Assembly: GCA_028284775.1 (NCBI GenBank)
Contig: JANQRB010000015.1
Span: 1 to 64,000, forward strand
Direction: 5' to 3'
Length of the DNA stretch: 64,000 nucleotides
Source: Candidatus Kapaibacterium sp.
Lineage (GTDB): Bacteria > Bacteroidota > Ignavibacteria > Kapaibacteriales > UBA7675
Of this stretch, positions 26,091 to 35,049 are shown in pieces (the first letter of the stretch is position 1; each line of letters opens with the position of its first letter). The notes beneath the pieces are model-generated. The model saw only the letters and a program-made list of their open reading frames with translations, did no database searches and had not been told where the DNA came from. The position numbers and the translations under genes were made by a program.

Positions 26091-26633
26091 TCAGACCGTC
26101 TTCACGAGAAAATCATAACCCGAGTTAAAGGCATTGGCCTGGAATGTCACACGCAACATATTGTTGCCGCCCTCCTGCTCGACCTTCAAATGAACAAAGG
26201 CCTTGGAAAGCAGGAAGCGATGGATTTGAGGGTTTTGAGAGACGCCCAGACCACAGTCGTCGCGGATATCGTCTATACTGAGAAATTCCGCGTCAACTCC
26301 CGGAGTTTCCGAGAGATTCGGCGAAAAGACGTTCGAAAGACCATGATGCTGAAAGCTTGCTCTATCCGAACCGGCAAAGACCGAGATTGATTTTGTAGAT
26401 GTCGGACCGTTGAGTGTCAACGAGCCGATGCAAAAATTGCCGTTGATGACACCGATGCCTTTTCCGGCACCTTCCAAATTGAACACATACTCGTTACCTC
26501 CGCTGGTGCATTCGCGTATCTTGATTTCTTTTTCATTTTGATAGTACGCTTTGAATGTCGTTAGCGGAAATTGCGCCAGACCACCCCCACCGGGAAGTTG
26601 TTCGACTGTTAGCAAGGCAGAGTTAGAATTCAT
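26091..26633 (-). CDS. Unknown 180-aa beta-rich protein upstream of the TIR genes
   Basis: No family recognised. ATG 26633 has AAGGAG upstream at 8-base spacing; the frame is open to 26669. The protein is soluble and rich in G, N, S and short strands (LTTFKAYYQN, KGIGVINGNFCIGSLTLNG, FVHLKVEQEGGNNMLRVTF), with no signal peptide. It lies 160 bases upstream of the deiminase-TIR gene on the same strand, with an AT-rich region before it that could hold the promoter of the whole set. Membership in the system is inferred from position only. Confidence 0.7.
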   Translation of the reverse strand: MNSNSALLTVEQLPGGGGLAQFPLTTFKAYYQNEKEIKIRECTSGGNEYVFNLEGAGKGIGVINGNFCIGSLTLNGPTSTKSISVFAGSDRASFQHHGLSNVFSPNLSETPGVDAEFLSIDDIRDDCGLGVSQNPQIHRFLLSKAFVHLKVEQEGGNNMLRVTFQANAFNSGYDFLVKTV

Positions 26634-27222
26634 TGAATAAACTCCTTGAAATATTACAAAGTGAAACATCTGAAAATCTCACGCTATTCTTCGTCTAAAC
26701 GTTCGTTCACTCAGCAAAGATATAGGCGAGAACATTAGCTATTATGTTACTCGGTCATTCGGACTCACAGCGTAAATCTACACGCTTTGTGAACCTCTTT
26801 TCAAACAAAAAACTGCTTGTTATTGATACAAGTTTATCAGGATTTCAATCGAAAAACGGACCTATCACGAAATCGAGATTCATTGTCTTAGACTATCGCA
26901 GCAGAAGAAATAGTGGGCATTTTTTCGCAAAAACGTCAATTTTTCTGTAAGCTGATTGATGTCGCTTGGGTATAATCTGATAACATAGTGGCAACAAAAA
27001 GTAGCTGGTTATTGACCAAAAATGAAATCGTACTGACATTCAATTAGGAGATGATAATGACCGTTTTGTTTTTGTAATAGTGCTTGTCATGTTATTTTCA
27101 CTCCGCGCTAGTTAGCTCATACAGTCACGCACTCATTTGCAATAAGAATCGATGCCTTTATACTGTAAGCATCTCGTGTTAATGCGGCTGTTTTGTAAAT
27201 GTAAAAATTTAGAAGAGTCTTT
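26634..27222. other. AT-rich intergenic region between divergent genes
   Basis: 589 bases, clearly richer in A and T than the rest of the window. It should hold divergent promoters for the TIR cluster and the helical-repeat gene. A ribosome-site-like AGGAG precedes a 6-codon frame at 27057-27077, too short to call. No tRNA or repeat is evident. Confidence 0.45.
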
Positions 27223-28740
27223 ATGCGACCTCATAAACAGGAAGTCTATCTGTTGGTGAAAGCACTTTCGAAAAGTGAGACCAGGTGGATTCGAAAGTAT
27301 CTGAAGTCAAACGACAAATCAGAAGGAAGTCTTAAACTGTTCAACTTGTTCAAGTCATTGAACTCTTACAACGTTGAACAAATTGGCACTGCATTCAAAC
27401 CTAAGCTCGAAGGGAGCCGTCTCGCACATGCAAAGAGCCGTCTCGGAAAACTTATACTTGATGGAATGAGAGATTTCAATGCTCGCAATTCAAGCGACAA
27501 GGAACTTCTAAATTTACTGGCGGACTCTCGTCTACTCACAGAGAAAGGACTTGTACGTTGGAGTGAGAAAGTTCTTATCACAGCAAAGTCAAAAGTAATT
27601 GAAGAAGAAAAGTATTGGGCGCTACCACCACTATTGGACACGGAAAGGGCTCTTCTACAAGCACGGCAAGAAAGCGGAGTCCAAAATTCTCTCCAAGAGA
27701 TTCTCCAAGAGACAACTTTCGCTCTCGAGACTCTACAAAGAGAGTATGAGCTCAAAGACATTCACGCCAAGCTGTTGCAGCGGATTCGGACAAATTTATA
27801 TGAACCACGAGAGTCGAAGAAAAAGTTTCTTAACGAAGTATTGAATCACGAGCTTATACATGTAGTTAAAGGCAAAGAGACATTTACAATTCGAAAATTG
27901 GTTCTGGTTATCAAAGCGAATGCGAATCACTTTTTGGGAGAGTATCCTCAAGCTATTAAGAATCGCGAAGAACTGGTTGAGATGTGGGAGAAAAATGCGA
28001 CATTTCGAAAACTGTACAAGTCGCAATACATTATTGCACTTGCAAATTTGGCGCAACTGTACGTCCGATATCGTACGGATAACTTCCAACAGGTTCGGAT
28101 AATAATTAAGAAAATAAAAGCGATTGACACACGCAGCTACAACGAGAGACTCGAGAAATTTCAAAATTTGGCATTTACTGAACTGTCACTTCATCTGAGG
28201 GAGGGCTCTTTTAGTGAAATCTTGTCTGAAATATCATTCTACGAAGCGGGACTGGCTGAATTTAGTGATAGCCTTAGTCGCGCACGCAAAATTTCAATTA
28301 TGGATATTATTTCGACTGTCTATTTTCTAATTCATGACTACCGCACCTCTCTGCTATGGCTACAGAAGATTTCAGACACCGAAAAACTTGATCCGCACTC
28401 TGTCAGGCAGGACGTCAAAATTAACGCAATGATAGTTAAGCTTCTCGTGTTTTACGAGCTCAATGATACAGATAACGTCATTTCATTGAGCAGATCTATT
28501 AAATATCATTTACCCAAGCTAGGGACTCATTTTCCGCTCGAAGATGCTGTCCGCCAGTGTATTGTCAAACTAAGCAACTCGAAAGGCTCGGAAGCAAAAA
28601 TGAAGATTCTCGAAGATCTAGATCTGAAAATTACAAAAATGCGCAATGACCGTTCAATTTCTGCCAAATACAGCTATAACATTGTTGCGAAATGGTTGAG
28701 TACAAAACTTAAACAGTCTCGCAGCCCAAATCATAATTGA
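27223..28740 (+). CDS. Helical-repeat protein of a Bacteroidota-type family, function unknown
   Basis: 505-aa protein, almost entirely alpha-helical. The N-terminus (EVYLLVKALSKSETRWIRKYL) resembles a recurrent opening of uncharacterised Bacteroidota proteins with TPR-like repeats (consensus LSKSEKR). Later segments (NHFLGEYPQAIKNREELVEMWE) look like TPR helices. There is no signal peptide, membrane helix or enzymatic motif. Codon use is AT-rich, unlike the flanking genes, suggesting a different origin or recent transfer. AGAAGAG precedes ATG 27223. It may be an accessory gene of the same island as the TIR cluster, on the opposite strand. Confidence 0.82.
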   Translation: MRPHKQEVYLLVKALSKSETRWIRKYLKSNDKSEGSLKLFNLFKSLNSYNVEQIGTAFKPKLEGSRLAHAKSRLGKLILDGMRDFNARNSSDKELLNLLADSRLLTEKGLVRWSEKVLITAKSKVIEEEKYWALPPLLDTERALLQARQESGVQNSLQEILQETTFALETLQREYELKDIHAKLLQRIRTNLYEPRESKKKFLNEVLNHELIHVVKGKETFTIRKLVLVIKANANHFLGEYPQAIKNREELVEMWEKNATFRKLYKSQYIIALANLAQLYVRYRTDNFQQVRIIIKKIKAIDTRSYNERLEKFQNLAFTELSLHLREGSFSEILSEISFYEAGLAEFSDSLSRARKISIMDIISTVYFLIHDYRTSLLWLQKISDTEKLDPHSVRQDVKINAMIVKLLVFYELNDTDNVISLSRSIKYHLPKLGTHFPLEDAVRQCIVKLSNSKGSEAKMKILEDLDLKITKMRNDRSISAKYSYNIVAKWLSTKLKQSRSPNHN

Positions 28741-29133
28741 ATATTAGCACAATTATGCATTCTTGCCCATCAGTTTAAATGAGCCGACCATCTCATCTTC
28801 TTAACACTATCAGCGATGCTTGTTAGATATAGCGCTACATTCTAAGCGGTTGATGCTGACTAAAGAGTGCTCGCCGGCGTACATAATCACGGAAGAGTTG
28901 CTATAACGGCTGTTCTCTTAGGAATCAATTACGTGACAATGATACCAAATGCCAACAATCTGCATGAGTTCCCGGTAACAGGGCTGCCGAGGCTAAGCCA
29001 TCCAAATTAGATCATGTGCAAATCATTTTAGTGTCGCGGGAATAGAGTTTAAGATTGTAATTGCAGTTGTGTAAAGACTAACAGTGGATAGCTCGTAAAG
29101 AAGCTAAAGTACGGAGCAATTGGCCTCACGCAG
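28741..29133. other. Intergenic, nothing recognised
   Basis: 393 bases between convergent genes. No hairpin with a T-run, no RNA gene and no open frame of note. Confidence 0.4.
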
Positions 29134-29874
29134 TTATCTAAAGGTATTAATGGCATTACCGGGCTCCAGTCGTTCACACAAATCACCCAGCGGCGGCTCA
29201 AAGCGCTCCTGGAAGAATTCGAAGATCACGCGGCGGCCGATCCATTTTTTGATCTCTGTTTTTTCAATGACTGCCTGAAACGATCGATAACAGTCGAGCG
29301 CGCGTTTGACACGCTCGATATCCTGCTCGTCTACCTCGACAACGCAGTCGATAGCCTCTGGCTTGCTGCCGCGCAGACCGTACGCCCGTTCGGGAGATGC
29401 TTCGTCTTCGCTGATCGAATACATAGCAAAGCGCTGTGGCAGTCCCTCGCGCTCCCGCAGTTCACAACAAACGCGCTTGACGACCGCATGCGTAACAAGG
29501 TGATCGGGAAATCCACTGACGCCGAAGACATTGTAACTGACAATGATCTGCGGCCGCAACCTCAGAATTTCCTGCCGTACTACTTCTTCAATTGCACGCG
29601 GATCCATTTCCGCCAGACCGCCATCCGGCAAATCGAGGACTTTCATTCCGCTCAGGCCCAACACTTGTCGTACTTCAAGCATCTCCCGGTAGCGCAGCTC
29701 GCCCATTTCCTCGACCGACAGCTTGTGTCTGAAACGCTGCTTTGTCGCGCCACCCCTGGTAAGCGTCAGCAGATGCACCTCATGGCCCTGCCGCCTTTGC
29801 AGCGCCATCACATGCCCCGGTCCGAAGGACTCATCATCTGGATGGGGAAAGATATACAGGATTTTCATTGGCAT
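29134..29874 (-). CDS. PIG-L/LmbE-family deacetylase
   Basis: 246-aa zinc hydrolase of the PIG-L family, which removes acetyl groups from N-acetyl sugars and related conjugates (for example N-acetylglucosaminyl-inositol or bacillithiol precursors). The signature PHPDDES lies at residues 10-16. LLTLTRGG with a conserved E.R..E segment, and FPDHLVTH with the metal-binding histidine, follow at family spacing. It is cytoplasmic, without a signal peptide. ATG 29874 and 29868 (MKIL) are both plausible. The gene has no close partner, so the substrate cannot be inferred; a thiol- or glycoconjugate-related role is possible. Confidence 0.9.
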   Translation of the reverse strand: MPMKILYIFPHPDDESFGPGHVMALQRRQGHEVHLLTLTRGGATKQRFRHKLSVEEMGELRYREMLEVRQVLGLSGMKVLDLPDGGLAEMDPRAIEEVVRQEILRLRPQIIVSYNVFGVSGFPDHLVTHAVVKRVCCELREREGLPQRFAMYSISEDEASPERAYGLRGSKPEAIDCVVEVDEQDIERVKRALDCYRSFQAVIEKTEIKKWIGRRVIFEFFQERFEPPLGDLCERLEPGNAINTFR

Positions 29875-30487
29875 ATTGCGGTATGAATGAGATTGCTCGA
29901 AAAGGTATGAATACTCCGGGTCGTGTGTCTATCACGGGCCAGCAATCACCCGATTGTAACGGGAAAGCATCTTCACCTTTCGCATACTCGATGAGAGTGA
30001 GAACATTCACCAGGACTTCTCCCACCACAGAGAGAATCACACTGAAAAGCGACTGATTTACGACTGATACTACTATTGTTCAATATATTCTGAATCTATG
30101 ATCTTCAAGCTTATAACTGAAAGCTCTGTAAATTGTCTTTTTGGCAGAGGATGCGCACCGAAACGCAATACGCATCAATTAGCGTTATAACCGACATTTT
30201 TGCGGAAAAAGGCTCATTCTCCTTAAGAATGACAAGCAAGGTTGCCTAATGCTACTATACATTTACGGCTGCTGCCGCTCGCTAATTCGTCGCTTGTGGC
30301 TCAGCACTGCATTCTTGTCAGCCACGGTTTTCACTAAGAGTCGGCATTTCATCTACCATTAATCATGCACAATCGTGCCTATTGCATTAAATTCAACAAG
30401 TTAGTACCTTCCACCTGTCCTGATTGTCTCATGCCAATACGGAAAATATGGAAAGCACGGGGATGCATTTAAGCGGGAGAACCAGTT
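29875..30487. other. Intergenic between divergent genes
   Basis: 613 bases. Promoters of the PIG-L and peptidase-like genes should lie here. No RNA gene or repeat was recognised; 30050-30200 is AT-rich. Confidence 0.4.
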
Positions 30488-31636
30488 ATGAGTTGCAATG
30501 TAATGTTTCGGACGACGCTATTTCTGATGTTGATTTGTCTCGTCTGCCAGATGCCTGCTCAGGCACAGGCAGACAAGGGTGAGCTACAACTAACGCTGCG
30601 AGTCAACAGTTCGAACAATGAAGTACGGTCAGTTCTCGAAATATGGCAAAACTATCTCGCGTCCCGACCCGATTCACTCTACGATAACCCATATTGGACG
30701 CCGGAAGAGAAGGACGCGGACAAAGAGTTCGATTTGACCCGCACCTGGGTCTTCTTCGCTCCCGACATCTTTCAGTATTTCACACCAACCGTTCTGAGCG
30801 TGGAGGCCGAATCGCCGGATCTGTATAGTATTCGCACCCTGTTTCACGGCTTGAATGCCGCCGATGGCGTGTTGCTGCCGATGGCACTGCACAGAGTGTA
30901 TGCCAGGAGAAATGAAAACGGCGAATGGAGACTTAGCTCCGCCTTACCCCACCTGACGGCCGATTGGCAGCGGCGCAGTATCGGCCGGATCAGCTTTGTG
31001 TACCCGCCTACCCACACATTCGATAAGGAACTGGCACGGCGGGCGAATGACTATTGCAACAAGGTACGGCGGAAATTCGATTTACAAGATCCCGGTCATA
31101 TCTACTTTTACATCTGCGACAGCAAAGACGAACTGGCTCGCATCCTTGGGCTGGACTACTACATTCGGCCGGTGCATGGCCTGGTGTACGAACGCAACGG
31201 GATTCTTCTTAGCGGCTTGGGCAGCGAATTCTACCCGCACGAACTGGTCCATGTCTTGTTCAGAGAATTTAGTGATACGCACCGCTTTCTGCACGAAGGA
31301 GTCGCCACGTGGCTCGGCGGCAGTCTGCGGGAATCCCTGGATGAACTCGTACTTCAGTTTGCGGCGTCGCTCGAAGACGGAGGATCCTTTTCCTTCAAAC
31401 GCATGCTGAACAATGTAGCCGAAGAATCAACCACGTATTATACAGTCGGCGGTATGCTCTGTCGCGAAGCCTATCGACGCGGCGGCAACGTATTGCTCAA
31501 GCGGCTGCTGCGCGCACCGGCTGAAGAAGAAGAAATGTTGCAGCGCATCGAAGCGGTTTTCGATGTTCCGCAGAGTGAGTTCGAGGCTCTGGTTGTCAGC
31601 CTGCTGCCGGAAAGTGTCGTGACGTCGATTGAATGA
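30488..31636 (+). CDS. Secreted HExxH zinc metallopeptidase-like protein
   Basis: 382-aa exported protein. The first 27 residues form a signal peptide (LFLMLICLVCQMPAQAQA). The catalytic region has HELVH (251-255) and a downstream HEGVATWLGG with E270 as third zinc ligand, the gluzincin (peptidase MA-like) pattern. The N-terminal domain (about 30-160) looks like an NTF2/SnoaL-type alpha+beta module. The ribosome site GGGAGAA precedes ATG 30488. There is no T9SS tail, so it is probably periplasmic. The substrate is unknown; it may also be an inactive or very specific relative. Confidence 0.83.
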   Translation: MSCNVMFRTTLFLMLICLVCQMPAQAQADKGELQLTLRVNSSNNEVRSVLEIWQNYLASRPDSLYDNPYWTPEEKDADKEFDLTRTWVFFAPDIFQYFTPTVLSVEAESPDLYSIRTLFHGLNAADGVLLPMALHRVYARRNENGEWRLSSALPHLTADWQRRSIGRISFVYPPTHTFDKELARRANDYCNKVRRKFDLQDPGHIYFYICDSKDELARILGLDYYIRPVHGLVYERNGILLSGLGSEFYPHELVHVLFREFSDTHRFLHEGVATWLGGSLRESLDELVLQFAASLEDGGSFSFKRMLNNVAEESTTYYTVGGMLCREAYRRGGNVLLKRLLRAPAEEEEMLQRIEAVFDVPQSEFEALVVSLLPESVVTSIE

Positions 31637-31859
31637 GGTCCCGTAACTAAAGTCTGCTTCAAAAACAAGAACGAGTGTTTCTTGAGCGTTCGCAGAAGAC
31701 AATCCGAGCGATGTTTATCGGGGTTGCCATCCTCCCGAAAGCTTCGTGGTTCTATTCATCGCGACAAATGATGGCCTCAAGGTGGGAGATCAGGTGGCAT
31801 ACAGGCAGCAACTTCACCCACCGATCATACTAGATAGATGTCGCGCTGGCCTCTCCCGT

Positions 31860-32441
31860 TTATACGCGCAGGCCCTCCAGGAGAATTTCCATTGTCCGCT
31901 GTGCTTCTGCGAGGGCAGCTTGCGGGTCGGGCGCTTCTGCAATCCACAGGGCGGATTCATTCATTGCGCCGATGAGAAGTGAGGCCAGGGCATCAAGAGA
32001 AAGCTCCGGGAGCAAACCGGCGGCAGCGAGTTCTTCCAGACCTTCACGCAGCAGCTGCGAGCCATTGCGCGCATCCAGTTCACGCCAGCGACGCCAGCCC
32101 AATACCGCCGGCGCATCGATAATGACGATTCTCTGCAGCGTGGGATCGGCCGCCGCCGTCAGGAAAGCCCTACAGCCAGCCGTGAACCCGCGCCATAGAT
32201 CTTTTTCGCTCTCAACCGCCTGTAGAATCTGTTCGGCGATCTCACGCAGTGCATCTTCGAATACGGCTTCAAATAAACCCTTTTTGCCCGCGAAATGGTG
32301 GTAGAGTGCGCCGCGGGTCAATCCCGCCAGCCTCACCAGCTCCTCAGTTCCCGTTTGCGCATAGCCATGCTCGCTGAATTGCCGCCTGGCGATGCGGATG
32401 ATTCGCGCGACCGTTGCACGCGCCTGTTCCGCCTTGGTCAT
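31860..32441 (-). CDS. TetR-family transcriptional regulator
   Basis: 193-aa repressor. The N-terminal HTH (about 10-55) reads ARRQFSEHGYAQTGTEELVRLAGLTRGALYHHFAGKKGLFEAVF (split motifs: TGTEEL, GLTRGALYHHF), a textbook TetR DNA-binding domain. The C-terminal helices bind ligand or dimerise. It is divergent from the glyoxalase-like gene, with three overlapping palindromes (32469-32530) between them, so it very likely represses both its own gene and that one. Its inducer is unknown. Confidence 0.93.
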   Translation of the reverse strand: MTKAEQARATVARIIRIARRQFSEHGYAQTGTEELVRLAGLTRGALYHHFAGKKGLFEAVFEDALREIAEQILQAVESEKDLWRGFTAGCRAFLTAAADPTLQRIVIIDAPAVLGWRRWRELDARNGSQLLREGLEELAAAGLLPELSLDALASLLIGAMNESALWIAEAPDPQAALAEAQRTMEILLEGLRV

Positions 32442-32465
32442 TTCTTATTCTCTGAATAATTCCAC

Positions 32466-32495
32466 TTGACATACAGCTTGTATGTTTATTATATT
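32466..32495 (+). promoter_or_regulatory. Promoter of the glyoxalase-like gene
   Basis: A perfect -35 box TTGACA (32466-32471) and a -10-like TATATT (32490-32495) with 18-base spacing, or TTATAT with 17, lie about 70 bases upstream of ATG 32563. The operator palindrome sits in the spacer, as expected for repression. Confidence 0.6.
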
Positions 32496-32530
32496 CGTGA
32501 CATACAAACTGCATGTATGCAATATACATG
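32469..32530. promoter_or_regulatory. TetR operators in the divergent promoter
   Basis: Three palindromes share the ACATACA/TGTATG core: ACATACA-GCT-TGTATGT (32469-32485), CATACA-7 bases-TGTATG (32501-32519) and CATGTAT-GCAAT-ATACATG (32512-32530). The core resembles AcrR-type TetR operators. They lie between the divergent TetR and glyoxalase-like genes. Confidence 0.7.
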
Positions 32531-32562
32531 AAAAATTTCATGCACAACAAACAAGGTCGGCA

Positions 32563-33003
32563 ATGAAAATTCAGAGCATCTATCCCGTTCTTGCAAGCGA
32601 CAAATTGGAAGAGACTACATCATTTTACCTGACACACTTTCCCTTCAAAACCAGCTTTGCAAATGAATGGTATGTCAGCCTTATAAGCGATACCGAGCCT
32701 GCGCATCAACTGGCAATAATGAATGCCAGGCATCCCAGCATTCCCGAAGGATTTCGCGATTCAGTCCGCGGCGGATTGCTGATCAATTTCGAGATCGAGG
32801 ATGTGGATGCGGCCTATGAACGGATGCGCGATGCCGGGCTGCCGATCCATCTGGAATTACGAACAGAAGCCTGGGGGCAGCGCCATTTCATTAGCGCTGA
32901 TCCGAATGGCGTGCTGATCGACATCATTAAGCTGATTCCGCCTTCGGAAGAATTCGCGGCAAGCTACTCGCAGGAGGCCCTGGACTCGTTCAACCAGCCC
33001 TAA
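32563..33003 (+). CDS. Glyoxalase/bleomycin-resistance-fold (VOC) protein
   Basis: 146-aa protein of the vicinal-oxygen-chelate superfamily. It begins [23 protein letters not shown], the usual first strand-helix of VOC domains, and has a second half with [23 protein letters not shown] and [19 protein letters not shown], the typical DP.G..i motif. Such proteins detoxify or bind small electrophiles and antibiotics. ATG 32563 is preferred over the frame opening at 32482, because the upstream codons cover the operators. Divergent from the TetR gene, it is the obvious regulatory target. Confidence 0.88.
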   Translation: MKIQSIYPVLASDKLEETTSFYLTHFPFKTSFANEWYVSLISDTEPAHQLAIMNARHPSIPEGFRDSVRGGLLINFEIEDVDAAYERMRDAGLPIHLELRTEAWGQRHFISADPNGVLIDIIKLIPPSEEFAASYSQEALDSFNQP

Positions 33004-33224
33004 AGCCAAGCGGTCCAACAATCCTGATATACTCGTCCCGAACCGTCTGGTGCGCTATCGGAACACAGTCAGCTTGTGCCAATGGTCGGGACGAGGCATT
33101 CTCCTGGACGCCCGATTGATGCAGCCGATTCTTGTAGGGAAATCGACCGTCAGCTACACTCCGAAAAAGAGTCTAAAGAGCGGGCAGAAATACCAATCTC
33201 CGGGAACCGGGCCGCGGCGTGCGC

Positions 33225-33764
33225 TTATGTTTCTTTGATGCTGCTAGTATCGATCGGCTTGCTGTCCCGCGTTGCGCCCCCGCCTTCTCTAGCCGATATC
33301 TTTCCGACGATTAGGACAATTAACAGAACAGAGGCAGCAGCAATCGTTAAGATCCTGCCAAAGCTTTGAAGGGGAAACAAGGGTGCATTGATTGCCAACA
33401 AGAAAAGCAGTGCTTTAACTACTCGTCGGTGGGCTTCGGGATTGTTCATGCTGATCGATGAAGACTGGCGGACGAGCTGCAGCGCCGGCGGCAAGGAGAC
33501 GAGGCCAAACAGAATAAGGGAGTAAAAACGAAAATCATAGCTGAATGCCGGATCGATCGCAAATCCGCTGAAAGGTGTTGCCAGAACCGTCACCGTATGT
33601 AAAACCAGTAACACTGTTGTCGTTAATCCGAAAAGGAGGGTCGTGGAACCGGCAATAATACCTGGGATCGTAATTTGTGCGCGATAGGCGCGGAAAGAAA
33701 AAAACGCGGCAAAGATCATCGCCCCCGCAATAGCCGCTCCATTCGCTGAAAGTATGTAATTCAT
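33225..33764 (-). CDS. Small integral membrane protein, divergent to LysR
   Basis: 179-aa membrane protein with five or six hydrophobic segments (AAIAGAMIFAAFFSF, TTLLFGLTTTVLLVLHTVTVLA, FYSLILFGLVSLPPALQL, ALLFLLAINAPLFPL, ILTIAAASVLLIVLIVG). ATG 33764 has AAAGG upstream and begins MNYILSANG; the upstream extension to 33956 is polar and unlikely. No family recognised. Its promoter region faces the LysR gene, so it may be the regulator's target. Confidence 0.75.
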   Translation of the reverse strand: MNYILSANGAAIAGAMIFAAFFSFRAYRAQITIPGIIAGSTTLLFGLTTTVLLVLHTVTVLATPFSGFAIDPAFSYDFRFYSLILFGLVSLPPALQLVRQSSSISMNNPEAHRRVVKALLFLLAINAPLFPLQSFGRILTIAAASVLLIVLIVGKISAREGGGATRDSKPIDTSSIKET

Positions 33765-34084
33765 GGAATGCCTTTCAGGAAAAGTGTTTAGAATTCGAAC
33801 CGGACTGGCGTCAACAGGGAGCTGCCCATCAGCTCGTGCGCCGAGAATGCGTTCGACATTATAACAAAGTATTCTCAATTTATTGAATGGGCCGCGTATG
33901 AATAACACGGGTTTTTCATTACAAGCTGTTTTTGGACTAAACACAGGAAGACACACGATTCGATCGCATAGATGTAGCGTCTAATCCCGCAAAAAGGCAT
34001 ATTTGTATGATAGCCGGCTCTCGATCTTGTACTGAGGAACGGCAAATGGCACGATTCCTTCGTGCCTTTACACAGCTCCATGCT
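33765..34084. other. Divergent promoter region of LysR and the membrane protein
   Basis: 320 bases. A LysR-type operator should lie here, but I could not single out a convincing T-N11-A palindrome. Confidence 0.4.
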
Positions 34085-35005
34085 ATGAACTTTGCCCAAC
34101 TCAAATACATCGTTGCGCTCGACCGCTTTCGTCACTTTGCCGCCGCCGCCGTCGACAGCAATGTCACACAGCCGACACTCAGCAAGCAGATTCAACGCCT
34201 GGAAGAAGAGCTGGGCGTCATCATATTCGACCGCAGCAAACAACCGGTGCTGCCCACTGAGCGGGGTACCCGGATCATCGCCCAGGCCAGGATCATCCTC
34301 GAAGAACTAAACACCCTCAAGAGCATTGCGACTGACGACAGCCAGGTCCTCAGCGGCGAGCTGCGTGTCGGCGTGCTGCAAACACTGGCGCCTTATTTGC
34401 TGCCCCTGTTTCTTAACGCCTTCTCCGAGGCACATCCCGGGCTTCAGATCGTAGTAAACGAGCTTAACATGGCGCAAATTCTAAGTCAGCTCAGAAGCGA
34501 TCAACTGGATGCCGGCATTGTGATCGCTCCCACCGGCGCCAGCGGCTTTTACGAAACGGAGGTGTTTAACGAACCTTTCGTCGTTTACGTTTCGGCTAAC
34601 CACCCCCTCGCCGCTCATTCAACTATAAGGGTAGACCAGTTAAACGAAGGTCCCTTAATCATCTCGCAGGAAATCGCGGCCAGCTTCAACGCCCTGCCGG
34701 AATTCAAAACACTACAACAGAGCTTTCGCGACTCCATCAACCTGAACTACGAAAACGGCTCGATCGAAACTATCCGGCGTTTTATCGAAACCGGCGGCGG
34801 CGCTACGCTCCTTCCAGAGCTGGCTACACTGTATATGGGGCCGCGTCGCCTGGAGTTCGTCCGCCACTTCGCTCCTCCCCAACCCACTCGCAGTATCAAC
34901 ATTATTACTCAACGCGGCTTCCGCAAAACCTCAGTTCTGACAGCCTTGCAACAGGCCATCAAAGCGAACCTGCCCACCACCGTCCAGGGCAATCAGTCAC
35001 GTTAA
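34085..35005 (+). CDS. LysR-family regulator, OxyR-like
   Basis: 306-aa LysR-type regulator. The winged HTH (about 1-60) reads FAAAAVDSNVTQPTLSKQIQRLEEELG and continues into a linker helix. The effector domain starts at about GELRVGVLQTLAPYLLPLF and ends with a PTRSINIITQRG-like segment. The sequence is close in style to Bacteroidota OxyR-like proteins, but I found no cysteine in it, so peroxide sensing by a disulfide is excluded. ATG 34085 matches the family start (MNFAQLKYIVAL); the frame is open to 34007. It likely regulates the divergent membrane-protein gene and itself. Confidence 0.9.
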   Translation: MNFAQLKYIVALDRFRHFAAAAVDSNVTQPTLSKQIQRLEEELGVIIFDRSKQPVLPTERGTRIIAQARIILEELNTLKSIATDDSQVLSGELRVGVLQTLAPYLLPLFLNAFSEAHPGLQIVVNELNMAQILSQLRSDQLDAGIVIAPTGASGFYETEVFNEPFVVYVSANHPLAAHSTIRVDQLNEGPLIISQEIAASFNALPEFKTLQQSFRDSINLNYENGSIETIRRFIETGGGATLLPELATLYMGPRRLEFVRHFAPPQPTRSINIITQRGFRKTSVLTALQQAIKANLPTTVQGNQSR

Positions 35006-35049
35006 ACAATCAAATCGCCCTACTACAGCTCAAGCTCCGTGCCCTCAAT

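Noticed and set aside
27057-27077. Six-codon leader peptide after AGGAG
   Set aside because: Too short and without a recognisable attenuator or run of regulatory codons.
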